Source of the DNA: Acidobacteriaceae bacterium UBA1795
GTDB lineage: Bacteria > Acidobacteriota > Terriglobia > Terriglobales > Acidobacteriaceae
DNA length: 26,404 bases
Direction: 5' to 3'
Assembly (NCBI GenBank): GCA_002314435.1
Contig: DCFV01000074.1
Span: forward strand, 443 to 26,846
This document shows, in pieces, positions 1 through 9,231 of the stretch. Both the position numbers and the translations under genes were made by a program. Position 1 is the first letter of the stretch. Each line of letters starts with the position of its first letter. Below the pieces are notes generated by a model that did not search any database, was not told where the DNA came from, and saw only the letters and a list, made by a program, of their open reading frames with translations.

Positions 1-704
1 TGGATGCCGTCGCGGCCGGTCTTCGCGCCGACATAAATCACGGGGTTACCCGTGCCAGTGGCCTTGCCGTAGAAGATCTCGTCCTTGCGCACCAGACCGA
101 GAGCAAAGGCGTTCACCAGCGGGTTACCGCTGTAGCAGGCCTCAAACTTCGTTTCGCCGCCCAGGTTGGGCACGCCAAAGCAGTTGCCGTAGCCCGCGAT
201 GCCGCTCACCACGCCCTCAACAATGGTGTGGTTTTTGTGCACGAGTTCGGGCTCCGTGCTGGCCTCGGGCACAATTGGCCCGAAGCGCAAGGAGTCCATC
301 ACCGCCAGCGGCCGCGCGCCCATCGTAAAAATGTCGCGCAGAATGCCGCCCACACCCGTCGCGGCGCCCTGGTAGGGCTCAATATAGCTGGGGTGGTTGT
401 GGCTTTCGATCTTAAAGGCGCAGGCCCAACCGTCGCCCACGTCGATGATGCCGGCGTTTTCGCCCGGCCCCTGCACCACGCGGTCGCTCTTGGTGGGCAG
501 CCGCTTCAGGTGCACACGGCTCGATTTGTAGGAGCAGTGCTCGCTCCACATTACGCTGTAAATGCCCAGTTCCGTTAGAGATGGAATGCGTCCCAGGGCC
601 TTGAGTATACGGTCGTACTCGTCCGGAGTGATGCTGTGTTTAGACAGCAGCTCGGGGGTCACCGTAACCGGCTCGGGAACAACTGCAGAAGAGGCAGGTG
701 TCAT
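1..704 (-). CDS. purL: Phosphoribosylformylglycinamidine synthase subunit PurL, N-terminal part (runs off window)
   Basis: FGAM synthase II catalyses the ATP- and glutamine-dependent conversion of FGAR to FGAM, the fourth step of de novo purine synthesis, in the cytoplasm. Only the first 234 or so codons are present; the gene continues past position 1. Family motifs seen on the minus strand are [14 protein letters not shown] near residue 50, [64 protein letters not shown] and KTGRDGIH, all typical of the bacterial small-form PurL. I chose ATG at 704 because GGAGG lies 8 bases upstream of it. An in-frame ATG at 719 would add five residues but would place that GGAGG inside the gene. It follows the lactonase stop by 72 bases, so it could be read through from that operon or have its own promoter; none is obvious. 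Confidence 0.96.
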   Translation of the reverse strand, partial: MTPASSAVVPEPVTVTPELLSKHSITPDEYDRILKALGRIPSLTELGIYSVMWSEHCSYKSSRVHLKRLPTKSDRVVQGPGENAGIIDVGDGWACAFKIESHNHPSYIEPYQGAATGVGGILRDIFTMGARPLAVMDSLRFGPIVPEASTEPELVHKNHTIVEGVVSGIAGYGNCFGVPNLGGETKFEACYSGNPLVNAFALGLVRKDEIFYGKATGTGNPVIYVGAKTGRDGI

Positions 705-776
705 CACGATTGCCTCCATTGTCGCATGGGACGCGGGTCTGGAGCGCCGCGTCCGCATGTGGAAAGTGCGTCCGCT

Positions 777-1991
777 TCAATCCAAGGCAACAAAGGTGAT
801 GCAGGCCGGGCTCCCAACGCCGGTGTACTGGCCGGTTGAGGCCAGTGCGCCCGAGCTCGGGTCCATTCGGAAGCTGGTGATGGCGTCCGACCGGCGGTTG
901 CAGACGAAGAAAAAGCGGTCAGTGGGGTCGATGCGGCACTGCACCGGGTAATCGCCCCCCGTCGCCGTCTCGCCAGTGAGCTCAAGGCGACCGCTGCCGT
1001 CGATGGAGAAGACCGCGATGCTGTCATGCAACCGGTTAGCGGCGTAGAGAATTTTGCCGTTCGGCGTCACCAGAACCTCCGATGCAAAGCTGGTTCCGGC
1101 AAAGCCGCTGGGCAGGGCGCTGACGGTCTGCTCCGCATGCAGCGCGCCGGTGGAAGGGTCATAGAGGAAGAAAACCACGGTCGAGGCTTCCTCCTGAATG
1201 GAGTAGAGCCAGCGGCCGTTGGGATGGAAGGCGAAGTGGCGCGGTCCATCGCCGGAGGGCAGCGCAACGTAAGGTGCATGGCCGGGCTTGGACAACTTTC
1301 CAGTTGCGGCGTCGAAACCATAAATGTAGATGCGGTCCTGGCCCAGGTCCGTCGCCAGCACGAATCTGTTGTTCGGACTCACAGCAATCATGTGCGCGTG
1401 CGGCGCGTCATGGCCGCTCACCGCAAAACTGCCGGCAGGGGCGCTCGAGGCATGCTCCGAACCAAGTTCGCCCTGGTCTCGGCGGACATCGACCGCGGAG
1501 CCGAGCGCGCCCGTAGGCAGAATCGGCAGCACGGCAATACTCCCTCCGCCATAATTCGCCACCAGCGCGAAGTTGCCGGTCGCATCCAGACTCAGGTGCG
1601 CCGGCCCCGCGCCTTCTGAGTTGACCGTGTTGATCGGCGTGAGCGCTCCTGTGTTTTCGTTGATGGCGAAGGCACTCACTGACCCGCTTGCGCCGTGGAA
1701 GTCCGCCACCTCGTTCACGGCATACAGAAAATTCCGTGAAGGATGCACCACGACCCACGACGGGCTCGGCGTCCGCGCGGCCAGCTTACGGTTCGTGAGT
1801 GCGCCGCTATGCGGGTCGAAATCGAACAGATAGATGCCTTCCCCGTTGCCAGAGGCGCCGGTGTAACTGCCCACGTAGGCGCGCACGCGACGAGGCTCCG
1901 GCGCCGCGATAGCCGGTAGGCGCTGCGCAATGGCAAGTGCGGAGGCTCTTTCAAGGAAATGGCGACGGGAAACAGCAGACGGCTTGAACAT
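777..1991 (-). CDS. Tat-exported seven-bladed beta-propeller lactonase (6-phosphogluconolactonase/YbhE-like family)
   Basis: 404 residues. The N-terminus has a twin-arginine signal, SRRHFLE at residues 8-14, followed by a short hydrophobic stretch ending near PAIAA. The rest is a repeated-blade protein of the lactonase (Pgl/YbhE) type: HPSRNFLYAVNE, GPAHLSLDATGNFALVANYG, HAHMIAVSPNNRFVLATD, GPRHFAFHPNGRWLYS, VTPNGKILYAANR and CRIDPTDRFFFVCN mark successive blades. Cytoplasmic Pgl hydrolyses 6-phosphogluconolactone. With a Tat signal the enzyme should work in the periplasm, so an unphosphorylated sugar lactone (for example gluconolactone) is the more likely substrate; this is inference. It is last in a minus-strand set after ridA and the GntP permease, 57 bases behind the permease. 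The start has AGGAG 6 bases upstream. The exact substrate is unknown; muconate-cyclase-like relatives share the fold. Confidence 0.88.
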   Translation of the reverse strand: MFKPSAVSRRHFLERASALAIAQRLPAIAAPEPRRVRAYVGSYTGASGNGEGIYLFDFDPHSGALTNRKLAARTPSPSWVVVHPSRNFLYAVNEVADFHGASGSVSAFAINENTGALTPINTVNSEGAGPAHLSLDATGNFALVANYGGGSIAVLPILPTGALGSAVDVRRDQGELGSEHASSAPAGSFAVSGHDAPHAHMIAVSPNNRFVLATDLGQDRIYIYGFDAATGKLSKPGHAPYVALPSGDGPRHFAFHPNGRWLYSIQEEASTVVFFLYDPSTGALHAEQTVSALPSGFAGTSFASEVLVTPNGKILYAANRLHDSIAVFSIDGSGRLELTGETATGGDYPVQCRIDPTDRFFFVCNRRSDAITSFRMDPSSGALASTGQYTGVGSPACITFVALD

Positions 1992-2048
1992 AAGAGCTCC
2001 TGTCAGCGAGTAAGTAGGTCAATAAGCAAGCGAGTAAACGGCCGTAGC

Positions 2049-3398
2049 TCAAAGCACCAGCGACGCAGCCAGCGTGAAGATCAGCGCAGAAACGGAGATG
2101 ATGGTTTCGCAGACAGACCACGTCTTGATGGTTTCGGCCACGCTCATATTGAAGTACTCCTTCACCAGCCAGAAACCGCCGTCGTTCACATGCGAGAAGA
2201 TCAGCGAACCGGCCCCGGTGGCAATAGCGAGCAGCTCCGGCCGCACGCCGTGGGCTGCGAGCGCGATGGGTGCCACAATGCCCGCAGCGGTACTCATGGA
2301 AACGGTGGCGGAGCCAGTAGCCAGGCGCAGCAGCGCAGCCAGCAGCCATGCCAGCACCAGCAGCGGCACGTGGCTGTTCATTGCCACGCCGATGATCGCC
2401 TGCGAAACGCCGCTTTCCTGCAGTACGCGGCCAAAGCCGCCGCCCGCTCCGACAAGCAGCGTGATGGTGGCCGTTGGCGCAAGGCACTCGTTGGTGAAAC
2501 GCAAAACCGTTTCGCGCGAGAAGCCGCGCTGACGGCCGAGAGTGAAGAAGCTCACCAGCACGCCCACCAGCAGCGCGATGTCGTCGTTGCCGATAAAGTG
2601 CAGCGCCTGGTTCAGCCCGGTGCCAGGCGCGGATACGGCCTCTGCCCAACTGCCAATGAGCATCAGCATCACCGGCAGCAGGATCGTGAAGAGCGTGAGA
2701 CCAAAGCCCGGCAAGCTGCTCTCTTCGCCGTGCTCCTCGAAATCGACGGCCATCGGGATATCCACCGCCAGGGGCACGCGCGGTGCAATGAACTTGGCGT
2801 AAAGCGGTCCTGCCAGGATGGCCGTGGGCAGGCCGATCAGCAGTGCGTAAAAGATGGTGCGGCCCACGTCGGCTTTGTAGATGGTGCAAGCCAGCAGCGC
2901 GGCAGGATGCGGCGGCACAAGGCCGTGCACCACAGAGAGGCCCGCGACCATGGGCAGGCCCACAAGGATGAACGATGTGCGCGTGCGGCGCGCGACCGTG
3001 AAGGCTATGGGGATGAGTAGAACGAAGCCGACCTCGAAGAAAGCAGGCAGGCCGACCACAAGGCCGATCACCATCATCGCCCAGTGCACGCGCTTTTCGC
3101 CGAACAGGCGGATGAGTGTCTGCGCAATCTGGTCGGCGCCGCCGGACTCGGCCATCATCTTGCCCAGCATCGTGCCCAGCGCAACCACAACGGCGATGTG
3201 TCCCAGAGTGGCTCCGAGTCCGGCTTCGAACGAGCGCACCACGGTGGCCAAAGGCATGCCCGTAACCAGCGCCAGGCCAAGCGAAGTGAGAAAGAGCGTG
3301 ATGAACGGGTTAAGCTTGTACACCGCGATCAGTAGCACAAGACAGACGACGGCGATGAGCGCCGAGACAAGCAGAAAGATGCTGTGAGGATCGACCAT
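2049..3398 (-). CDS. GntP-family permease (gluconate/organic acid:H+ symporter)
   Basis: 449 residues, the normal length for the family, almost entirely hydrophobic with 12 or more membrane segments. Recognisable GntP-family stretches are KLNPFITLFLTSLGLALVTG (27-48), LGTMLGKMMAESGGADQIA, GLVVGLPAFFEVGFVLLIPI, VHGLVPPHPAALLAC and the C-terminal FSHVNDGGFWLVKEYFNM. The family imports gluconate and related acids by proton symport at the inner membrane; DsdX, which imports D-serine, belongs to the same family, so the substrate is not fixed by sequence. The start at 3398 has GAGG 4 bases upstream. The gene lies 60 bases after ridA and 57 before the exported lactonase, in one probable transcription unit. 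A periplasmic lactonase making an aldonic acid next to an acid importer favours gluconate or a similar sugar acid. Confidence 0.93.
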   Translation of the reverse strand: MVDPHSIFLLVSALIAVVCLVLLIAVYKLNPFITLFLTSLGLALVTGMPLATVVRSFEAGLGATLGHIAVVVALGTMLGKMMAESGGADQIAQTLIRLFGEKRVHWAMMVIGLVVGLPAFFEVGFVLLIPIAFTVARRTRTSFILVGLPMVAGLSVVHGLVPPHPAALLACTIYKADVGRTIFYALLIGLPTAILAGPLYAKFIAPRVPLAVDIPMAVDFEEHGEESSLPGFGLTLFTILLPVMLMLIGSWAEAVSAPGTGLNQALHFIGNDDIALLVGVLVSFFTLGRQRGFSRETVLRFTNECLAPTATITLLVGAGGGFGRVLQESGVSQAIIGVAMNSHVPLLVLAWLLAALLRLATGSATVSMSTAAGIVAPIALAAHGVRPELLAIATGAGSLIFSHVNDGGFWLVKEYFNMSVAETIKTWSVCETIISVSALIFTLAASLVL

Positions 3399-3458
3399 GG
3401 CCTCGTAGTTTCTGTGCGGTTGCGGTGCGGTTAAGCAGAGCCGCTTGGGGTAGCGGCG

Positions 3459-3854
3459 CTATTTTGCAGCAGCTTTGTAGGCCACGCAGTCGATCTCTAC
3501 CTTGCAGTCGACCACCATGCTGGAGACCACGCATGCGCGCGCCGGTGGATGCTCTCCGAAGTACTGCTTGAAGACGCCATTGAAGGACTGGAAGTCACGC
3601 GGGTCGTCGAGCCACACGCCGCAGCGAACCACATGCTCAGGGCCGTAGCCGGCTTCGTTCAGAATCGCGAGTAGATTCTTGATCGCCTGGTGTGCCTGCA
3701 CGTCGACGTTGCCGGTGACCAGTTCGCCGTTGATCATCGGCACCTGCCCTGATACATAGAGCCAGCCGTCCGCTTCTACCGCGCGTGCAAAAGGCAGATG
3801 CTGCCCCCCGGTGCCTTTGCTGCCTTCAACGCCATACCGTTTGATGTCCATCAT
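3459..3854 (-). CDS. ridA: RidA/YjgF/UK114-family enamine/imine deaminase
   Basis: 131 residues, the standard RidA size. These trimeric cytoplasmic proteins hydrolyse reactive 2-aminoacrylate and related imines made by PLP enzymes. Hallmarks are QHLPFARAVEADGWLYVSGQ near residue 18, the conserved arginine in PPARACV (about residue 105), which binds the substrate carboxylate, and the C-terminal KVEIDCVAYKA. Two adjacent ATG codons (3854 and 3851) are possible starts; a weak AGG lies just before them and fits the second slightly better. It is first in a minus-strand operon with the GntP permease and lactonase. RidA next to GntP-family permeases is a recurrent pairing in D-amino-acid and hydroxy-acid gene sets, so it leaves open an amino-acid-like substrate for the neighbour. 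It may also be one of the RidA subfamilies lacking deaminase activity. Confidence 0.92.
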   Translation of the reverse strand: MMDIKRYGVEGSKGTGGQHLPFARAVEADGWLYVSGQVPMINGELVTGNVDVQAHQAIKNLLAILNEAGYGPEHVVRCGVWLDDPRDFQSFNGVFKQYFGEHPPARACVVSSMVVDCKVEIDCVAYKAAAK

Positions 3855-4113
3855 GCCTGCCGTTTGCGTTTCTTCGTCGAGCCAAAATCGGGTTGAGGTA
3901 AAGAGGAAAGCGTCACGCCGACGACGCCTGCACGGCGAGAATACCGCACGAAAACGCGAAGCCGCTCAGCATTGCGCTGATTGAAACTATAGACTATCTG
4001 CAACGCATTTTTGCGCAGGAATGATGCGTGTTTGCGCCGCATTTTCCATGGCGCGCGGAGGGGGCCGCAGCAGTGGGTTCGAACGGTAATCTGAGCAGCC
4101 GAAAGGGACGTGC
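3855..4113. other. Divergent intergenic region between ridA operon and TPR gene
   Basis: The 259 bases must hold promoters for both directions. I see an AT-rich core around 3980-4012 (TTGAAACTATAGACTATC) and scattered TGCGC/GCATTTTTGCGC repeats, but no -35/-10 pair good enough to call. Small reading frames here have no family likeness and were not called. Confidence 0.4.
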
Positions 4114-5277
4114 GTGAAGTCTTCGCGGGAGTACGCAAGGGTGCTGTGCCTGGCAATAGCGGCGGCTGCCTGTGCGGTGCCGGTCATCGCGCAGCAGGAC
4201 CCCGCGCAGGCGGCGCGGACGCTTGAGAAGCAGGGCAAAACTGCAGAGGCCGAGGCCGCATGGCGCACATTGGCGCGCGGCTATCCAACGAATCCCGAAC
4301 CGCTCGCGCACCTGGGCCTGCTTGAAGCCCGGCAGGAGCACTACGGGGAAGCAATCACGTATTACAAGAAGGCGTTCGCATTGGCGCCCACGATGCCGGG
4401 CTTGCGCCTGAACCTTGGGCTAGCGTACTTCAAGCAGGGCAGCTATGCCGAGGCGCTCGCGATGCTGGAGCCACTGCGTCAGGCCGAGCCCGGAGACCTG
4501 CGCCTCAACATTCTTGTTGGCATGTCGCACTACGGGCTGGGTCAGTTTGCTGAGGCATCACCCTATCTGAAGCAGGCGTCGGATGCGGACACGCAGAACC
4601 TCACATTGCTTCTCACGCTCGCGCATAGCTGCCTGCTTTCCGGCCAGTATCCATGCGTGGTTGATGCGTATCATCGCCTCGTTGCACTCAACGCTGAATC
4701 GGCCGAAGCCGACATGCTGGTGGGCGAAGCTCTTGATGAGATGAAGGACAAAGAAGGCGCCATCCGTGAGTTGCGCGCAGCGGTCAAGGCAAATCCCAAA
4801 GAGCCAAACGTCCACTTTGGGCTCGGCTACCTGCTGTGGACGCAGTCGGCCTATGCAGAGGCCGCGCAGGAGTTCGCTGCTGAGTTGGCAAACGATCCAC
4901 AGCACGCGCTCGCCACGCTCTACCTCGCGGATGCGGACATCCAGTTGGGAAAGATGGACGAGGCGCGTCCACTGCTGGAAGCTCTCGTAAAGAGCGAGCC
5001 GGAGAACGCGAAAGCGCATCTCGATCTCGGCGTTGTCTACGCCGAGGCGCAGCGCAACGACGAGGCAATTCGCGAGTATGAGGCCGCTGCAAAGCTTGCG
5101 CCCGACGACGCCAATGTGCACTGGCGGCTGGGCCGTTTGTATCGCGCCATGGGTCGCGCAGACGAAGCGAAGGCGGAGTTCGCGAAAACAGGCGACCTGA
5201 ACAAGGCCGCAAACGAACGCCTGCTCAAGATCATGTCGACGATTCCTGCAAAGCAGCAGGCTCCGGCCGTTCCGTAG
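4114..5277 (+). CDS. Secreted tetratricopeptide-repeat (TPR) protein
   Basis: 387 residues. A Sec-type signal covers roughly residues 1-26 (hydrophobic VLCLAIAAAACAVPVIA, cleavage before QQDPAQ). The remainder is a continuous TPR solenoid of about nine or ten 34-residue helical hairpins; clear copies begin at AHLGLLEARQEHYGEAITYY, LRLNLGLAYFKQGSYAEALA, VHFGLGYLLWTQSAYAEAAQ, LYLADADIQLGKMDEARPLL, AHLDLGVVYAEAQRNDEAIR and VHWRLGRLYRAMGRADEAKA. TPRs are protein-binding scaffolds; no catalytic domain is present. The likely site is periplasm or outer-membrane face. Translation starts at GTG 4114, with AAGGGA a few bases upstream. The gene stands alone between divergent ridA and a hairpin terminator, so its partner cannot be deduced from neighbours. 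Confidence 0.9.
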   Translation: MKSSREYARVLCLAIAAAACAVPVIAQQDPAQAARTLEKQGKTAEAEAAWRTLARGYPTNPEPLAHLGLLEARQEHYGEAITYYKKAFALAPTMPGLRLNLGLAYFKQGSYAEALAMLEPLRQAEPGDLRLNILVGMSHYGLGQFAEASPYLKQASDADTQNLTLLLTLAHSCLLSGQYPCVVDAYHRLVALNAESAEADMLVGEALDEMKDKEGAIRELRAAVKANPKEPNVHFGLGYLLWTQSAYAEAAQEFAAELANDPQHALATLYLADADIQLGKMDEARPLLEALVKSEPENAKAHLDLGVVYAEAQRNDEAIREYEAAAKLAPDDANVHWRLGRLYRAMGRADEAKAEFAKTGDLNKAANERLLKIMSTIPAKQQAPAVP

Positions 5278-5321
5278 GATGCCGTGAACTCTCCAGCACG
5301 TGTGGACAATCCGTGCGAAAG

Positions 5322-5360
5322 CAAAAAGAGGCCGGGGCGTGAAGCCCCGGCCTTTAATTT
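5322..5360. terminator. Bidirectional intrinsic terminator
   Basis: Perfect stem GGCCGGGGC (5330-5338) / GCCCCGGCC (5344-5352) with loop GTGAA, extended by A-T and G-T pairs and flanked by AAAAAGA on one side and TTTAATTT on the other. It sits between the convergent TPR gene and receptor 1, so it can end both transcripts. Confidence 0.85.
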
Positions 5361-5379
5361 GTGATGCATACCTGTGGAG

Positions 5380-8300
5380 CTAGAAGTAGAACTTCGCGCC
5401 AATCTGGATCCGGCGGGGACTGTGACCGCCGATCACTTGTCCGAAGGAACTGTCCTGCAGCGAGGTGTCGACGCTGCTGAAGCTCTCATGGTTGAAGGCG
5501 TTGAAGAACTCGCCGCGCAGTTGGAAGTGGTAGCGCTCGGCGAACTTGATGTTCTTGATCGCTGCCAGGTCCCAGTTCTGCAGGCCGGGGCCGATCAGCG
5601 GGTTGGAGCTTTCGCTGCCGAAGTGTCCGACGGCCTGGGCGAAAGACGAAGTGGAGAACCACTGGGTGCGCGTCTTGGTCTTGTGTATGACGCCCACCTG
5701 GTCCGCGCGCGTGGCGCCGAGGCCCAGGCCGACGTTCTGGCTGTTCGGGTCCCATGGATCGTAGGCCTGGGTGACCGAGAACGACGAACCCGAGACCATT
5801 GAGGTGATGCCCGACAACTCCCATCCGCCCAGCAGCTTGCCTTCCAGTCCCTGCTGTCCCTTGAAGAACGGCAGTTCGTAGATGTAGTTGGCCATAAAGA
5901 TATGGGGCGTGTTGGTGGTCGACGGGCCGTAGTCGAGCTTCAGGTTGTAGGTGTCGGTTGCCATCGAACCGCGATCGTTGGAGTTGGTGGTCAGGTCCTT
6001 TGACCACGTGTAGGCGAGGCCCACCGTGAGGCCCTTTGAAGAGTGGTGGTTGAGCGTCACCTGCAGTGAGTTGTAGTTGTTGGTGAACACCGGTTCGCGG
6101 CTGGTGATCCCGGCATAGCCGGGATACGGCCGGATGTAGTTCACGCTGGTGGTTGCGTCATAAACCGAGTCCGGGCCGTTGATAGCCAGGCGCGCCCCGA
6201 CCGTGGGCTGGTTCATGTTCACATCGCCCAGCAGATGGCGGGCCATGTTGCCCACGTAGGCAACTTCAAGCATGGTTGAGGGCAGCAACTCGCGCTGCAC
6301 AGACAAGTTGAAGTTGGCGTAGTTGGGCACGCGGAAGATGGGTGTGCCAGTGGCAACCAGACCGTTGGGGCCGTAGGAAACGGCGGCCTCGCCGCCCAGC
6401 ACCGCATCAAACGAGCCATTGTTTACAGTCGACGACTGTGCCAGCGGCGGATCGGCGAAGGCGTTCTGTTCCCAGATGCCATTTAGCAAACGGTCATAGA
6501 AGATGCCGAATCCGCCGCGGATGGACGTCTTGTTGCTGTTGTCCAGAGCATAGGCAAATCCGATGCGCGGGCCGAAGTTGGCGTTGTGGTTGGGGTTGAT
6601 ATAGCTCCCATAGGGCGAGCACTGCACCAGGGGCGCGATTGCCTGCGCCGCCGAGCATGCGGATCCCTTGGGGAAGATGACGCCGTTGGTGTAGGTGGCA
6701 GGCAGCAGATCGATTCCACCCACAGACTGGCCGGGAGCAAAAGTGCCCGAAGTCTCGATCACAGGTGCAAGTTGCGGGCTGTACAGCTCCGGATCGAAGT
6801 TGGCCAGCGTATCTTTCACGTCGGTCGGCGAGGGGAAACGGCTCCAGCGCAGGCCCAGGTTCAGGATCAGGCGCTTGGTGATGCGCCAGTCATCCTGGAT
6901 GTACGCTTCGGAGTTGACGTAGTGCAGGTCAGGCACGATGTCCCGGCTCGTCTGCGAGTAGTTGGATACGTTGCCCAGCAGGAAATCGCCCCAGCTCGCG
7001 AAGCTGAAGCTGGGATTGCCGGAGGTGGCGTTTTCCGTCTTCAGCATCTGCTGGATCTGGAAACCCATGCGCACCGTGTGCTTGCCCAGACTCAGAGCCA
7101 GGTTGTCGAAGTAAGTGCGGTCCAGGTTGCGCTCTTTCCACGGCGCCGAACCCGCGCTGAAGCCGGTGACGCCGGTGATGCCAATCGCAGGCACGCGGCC
7201 GTACGGATCGGTGTAGGCCCAGTTGTTGGTCAGGGCGCTGTTCACCGCGGACGACGTGGCAAACTGGCCGCTCTCAATGGTCGAGTTATAGGTGCCCTGC
7301 GAGTAGACGAATTCAACTTCGTTCACGACCTTGGGCGAAATGGTCCAGGTCAGGTTGCCCACCACGTTCTTGCCGGGCGAGTCGACCAGCGTGTTCACCA
7401 GCCCGGGATAGTTGCTGCCCGCCCACAGGCCCTCGGGATAGTTCACCGGCATGATGTCGTTCATGCCGCGCGCGTAGAAGTGCACCTTGTCGCTGAAGTA
7501 GTGATCCACGCGTACGATGTCGTCGCGGAAATCATTCTTCTGCGAGTAGGAGAACGAGTAGTTGCCGCTGTCCGTATTAGCCGGATACTTGCTGAACATG
7601 TTGTCGAGATAGACCTTCGAGTTCTGGCTGTAGCAACCCGGAGAAATAGTTGTCGTATCCGAAGCCGCGTCGTAGGTAAAGCATGACGCGGGGCCATTGG
7701 TGAAGTTACCCGGCACCACGCCAGCCAACTCGGCAGTGCTGGCTGCGGGCATCGAGTCGCCGCCCGGAGTCGATTGCTTGTGCCACTCCTCGGAGTAGAA
7801 GAAGAAGGTCTTCTTCTTCTCGACGTTGTAGTGCCCGGGGATGTAAACCGGACCACCAACCGTGAAGCCGTACACGTTGTGGTGGTTGATGGCGTTCTTG
7901 TTCGCCTCGCCGTTCTCGATCTGCGTCATCTTGTTGAAGTATTCGTTGGCGTCGAGAGCGGTGTTGCGGACGAATTCGTAGGCGCTGCCGTGGAAGCTGC
8001 TGGTGCCGCTCTTGGTGGCCACCAGAATCTGGCCGCCGCCCGACCGTCCATAGCCGGCATCATAGCTGCCACGCTGCAGGGTAAACTCCTGGATTGCGTC
8101 GACGCTGGGCGTGTTGATGACTGTGCCGTTCGAACCGGAGTCGTTGATGTCGGCACCGTCAACCGTCCAGTTGTTGGCCGTGGCCCGCGCACCGTTGATT
8201 GACAGCGCAGTGCCGCCAGCTGAGGCTTCATCGCCCATCCCGTTCACAACGCCGGGCTGCAGGGTGACCAACTGCTGAAAGTTGCGGCTGCTCAGCTCCA

Positions 8301-8838
8301 GTTCGCGCACCTGCACGCCAGAAATGGTTCCTGCCTGCGCGCTGCTCTGCGTGTCCACTGAGACCGGGTTATCTTCAACGGTCACCGTGGTGGTCACCGC
8401 GCCGGCCTTCAGCTGCACGTTGAGGGTGTGCTTTTCGGCCACGTTGAGAATTACGTTCTTGGCCACATAGGTTGCAAAGCCGGTGGCCACCACTTTTACG
8501 TCGTAGGTGCTGGCCTGCAGGTTGGTAACCATGAAATAGCCAGCGGCGTCGGACTCGACCGTACGACCGGTGGCGTTCACGCCGTTCCGCGTGATGGACA
8601 GGGTGGCGCCGGGAATAACGGCTCCACTCGAGTCAGTCACAGTTCCTGCCAGTGTGGCGGTCAGCTCCTGGGCGCGCACCGCAAACGGGCTCGCCAGCAG
8701 AAGCAGTGCAAGCAGCCAGACCAGTCTTCCGGATCCGCATCCGGCACGCTTCGTCCCGCCTCTGGAATGAACGGCAGAAGGAAGACACCTGGAATGGAAG
8801 ATGTGATTAAAGGCCAGCATCGAATCAATCATTGCCAT
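5380..8838 (-). CDS. Oar-type TonB-dependent receptor 1 (carboxypeptidase-regulatory-like domain, plug, beta-barrel)
   Basis: 1152 residues. A long basic N-region (about 37 residues) precedes the signal core RLVWLLALLLLASPFAVRAQ. Residues about 60-145 form a carboxypeptidase regulatory-like (Ig-fold) domain (LAGTVTDSSGAVIPGATLSI, GYFMVTNLQASTYDVKV). The plug follows (NFQQLVTLQPGVVNG, ARATANNWTVDGADI, SGGGQILVATKSGTSSFHGS), and the rest is an outer-membrane barrel ending in the aromatic tail GAKFYF expected by the BAM machinery. Such Oar/SusC-like receptors, many per genome in Acidobacteriota, take up oligosaccharides or other large nutrients. The start at 8838 is supported by AAAGGTG 3-4 bases upstream; M3 and M7 are weaker alternatives. 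No SusD-like partner is next to it. Its cargo is unknown; proximity to the DeoR/SIS pair is only suggestive. Confidence 0.93.
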   Translation of the reverse strand: MAMIDSMLAFNHIFHSRCLPSAVHSRGGTKRAGCGSGRLVWLLALLLLASPFAVRAQELTATLAGTVTDSSGAVIPGATLSITRNGVNATGRTVESDAAGYFMVTNLQASTYDVKVVATGFATYVAKNVILNVAEKHTLNVQLKAGAVTTTVTVEDNPVSVDTQSSAQAGTISGVQVRELELSSRNFQQLVTLQPGVVNGMGDEASAGGTALSINGARATANNWTVDGADINDSGSNGTVINTPSVDAIQEFTLQRGSYDAGYGRSGGGQILVATKSGTSSFHGSAYEFVRNTALDANEYFNKMTQIENGEANKNAINHHNVYGFTVGGPVYIPGHYNVEKKKTFFFYSEEWHKQSTPGGDSMPAASTAELAGVVPGNFTNGPASCFTYDAASDTTTISPGCYSQNSKVYLDNMFSKYPANTDSGNYSFSYSQKNDFRDDIVRVDHYFSDKVHFYARGMNDIMPVNYPEGLWAGSNYPGLVNTLVDSPGKNVVGNLTWTISPKVVNEVEFVYSQGTYNSTIESGQFATSSAVNSALTNNWAYTDPYGRVPAIGITGVTGFSAGSAPWKERNLDRTYFDNLALSLGKHTVRMGFQIQQMLKTENATSGNPSFSFASWGDFLLGNVSNYSQTSRDIVPDLHYVNSEAYIQDDWRITKRLILNLGLRWSRFPSPTDVKDTLANFDPELYSPQLAPVIETSGTFAPGQSVGGIDLLPATYTNGVIFPKGSACSAAQAIAPLVQCSPYGSYINPNHNANFGPRIGFAYALDNSNKTSIRGGFGIFYDRLLNGIWEQNAFADPPLAQSSTVNNGSFDAVLGGEAAVSYGPNGLVATGTPIFRVPNYANFNLSVQRELLPSTMLEVAYVGNMARHLLGDVNMNQPTVGARLAINGPDSVYDATTSVNYIRPYPGYAGITSREPVFTNNYNSLQVTLNHHSSKGLTVGLAYTWSKDLTTNSNDRGSMATDTYNLKLDYGPSTTNTPHIFMANYIYELPFFKGQQGLEGKLLGGWELSGITSMVSGSSFSVTQAYDPWDPNSQNVGLGLGATRADQVGVIHKTKTRTQWFSTSSFAQAVGHFGSESSNPLIGPGLQNWDLAAIKNIKFAERYHFQLRGEFFNAFNHESFSSVDTSLQDSSFGQVIGGHSPRRIQIGAKFYF

Positions 8839-8866
8839 CGCACCTTTCGTTGAAATCCTGTGGTAG

Positions 8867-8886
8867 CAGAACGCGTGGGCGTTCTG
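8867..8886. repeat. Inverted repeat in the leader of receptor 1
   Basis: CAGAACGC-GTGG-GCGTTCTG, a perfect 8-bp stem with a 4-base loop, ending 28 bases upstream of the receptor 1 start codon. In RNA it would form a tight hairpin just ahead of the ribosome site; in DNA it could be an operator. Confidence 0.55.
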
Positions 8887-9231
8887 AGGGGTGAATTCAA
8901 GAACCCTGAATGAGCGGCATTGCCTTGAACTGGTTCACCCTGGGATTTGCAGAAAGACGCGGTTTCGATCCAGTGTTTGCTGGATTGAGGCTTGGTCCGT
9001 GCTCCGGCGCGACCGTGAAGTTGCATCCGAGCGATGGACTTTTCTGGCGTCGCATCACTTGTTCTCCCAAGGTGGTGCAAAAGCGGCCAGTGACCAGCGA
9101 ACTGAGGGAGGTCCCAGGCCGAACGAAGTCGCGATCGAAAATCTAAATGGATGTCCTTTTTCGACGCGCGTCTGAATGCTGAGTCGTTCTTCGTTCTGAA
9201 ACAATAGGGCGAGTTGTCATAAATTACAAGA

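Noticed and set aside
2005..2037. Short direct repeat GCGAGTAA between lactonase and permease
   Set aside because: Only two 8-base copies in a small gap, easily chance.
1951..3020. Open frames on both strands overlapping the GntP permease
   Set aside because: The permease frame has strong membrane-protein and family signatures; the others are Arg/Ala-rich shadows.
6586..7686. Plus-strand open frame of 366 codons inside receptor 1
   Set aside because: Val/Arg/His-rich mirror sequence of the receptor barrel without recognisable domain.
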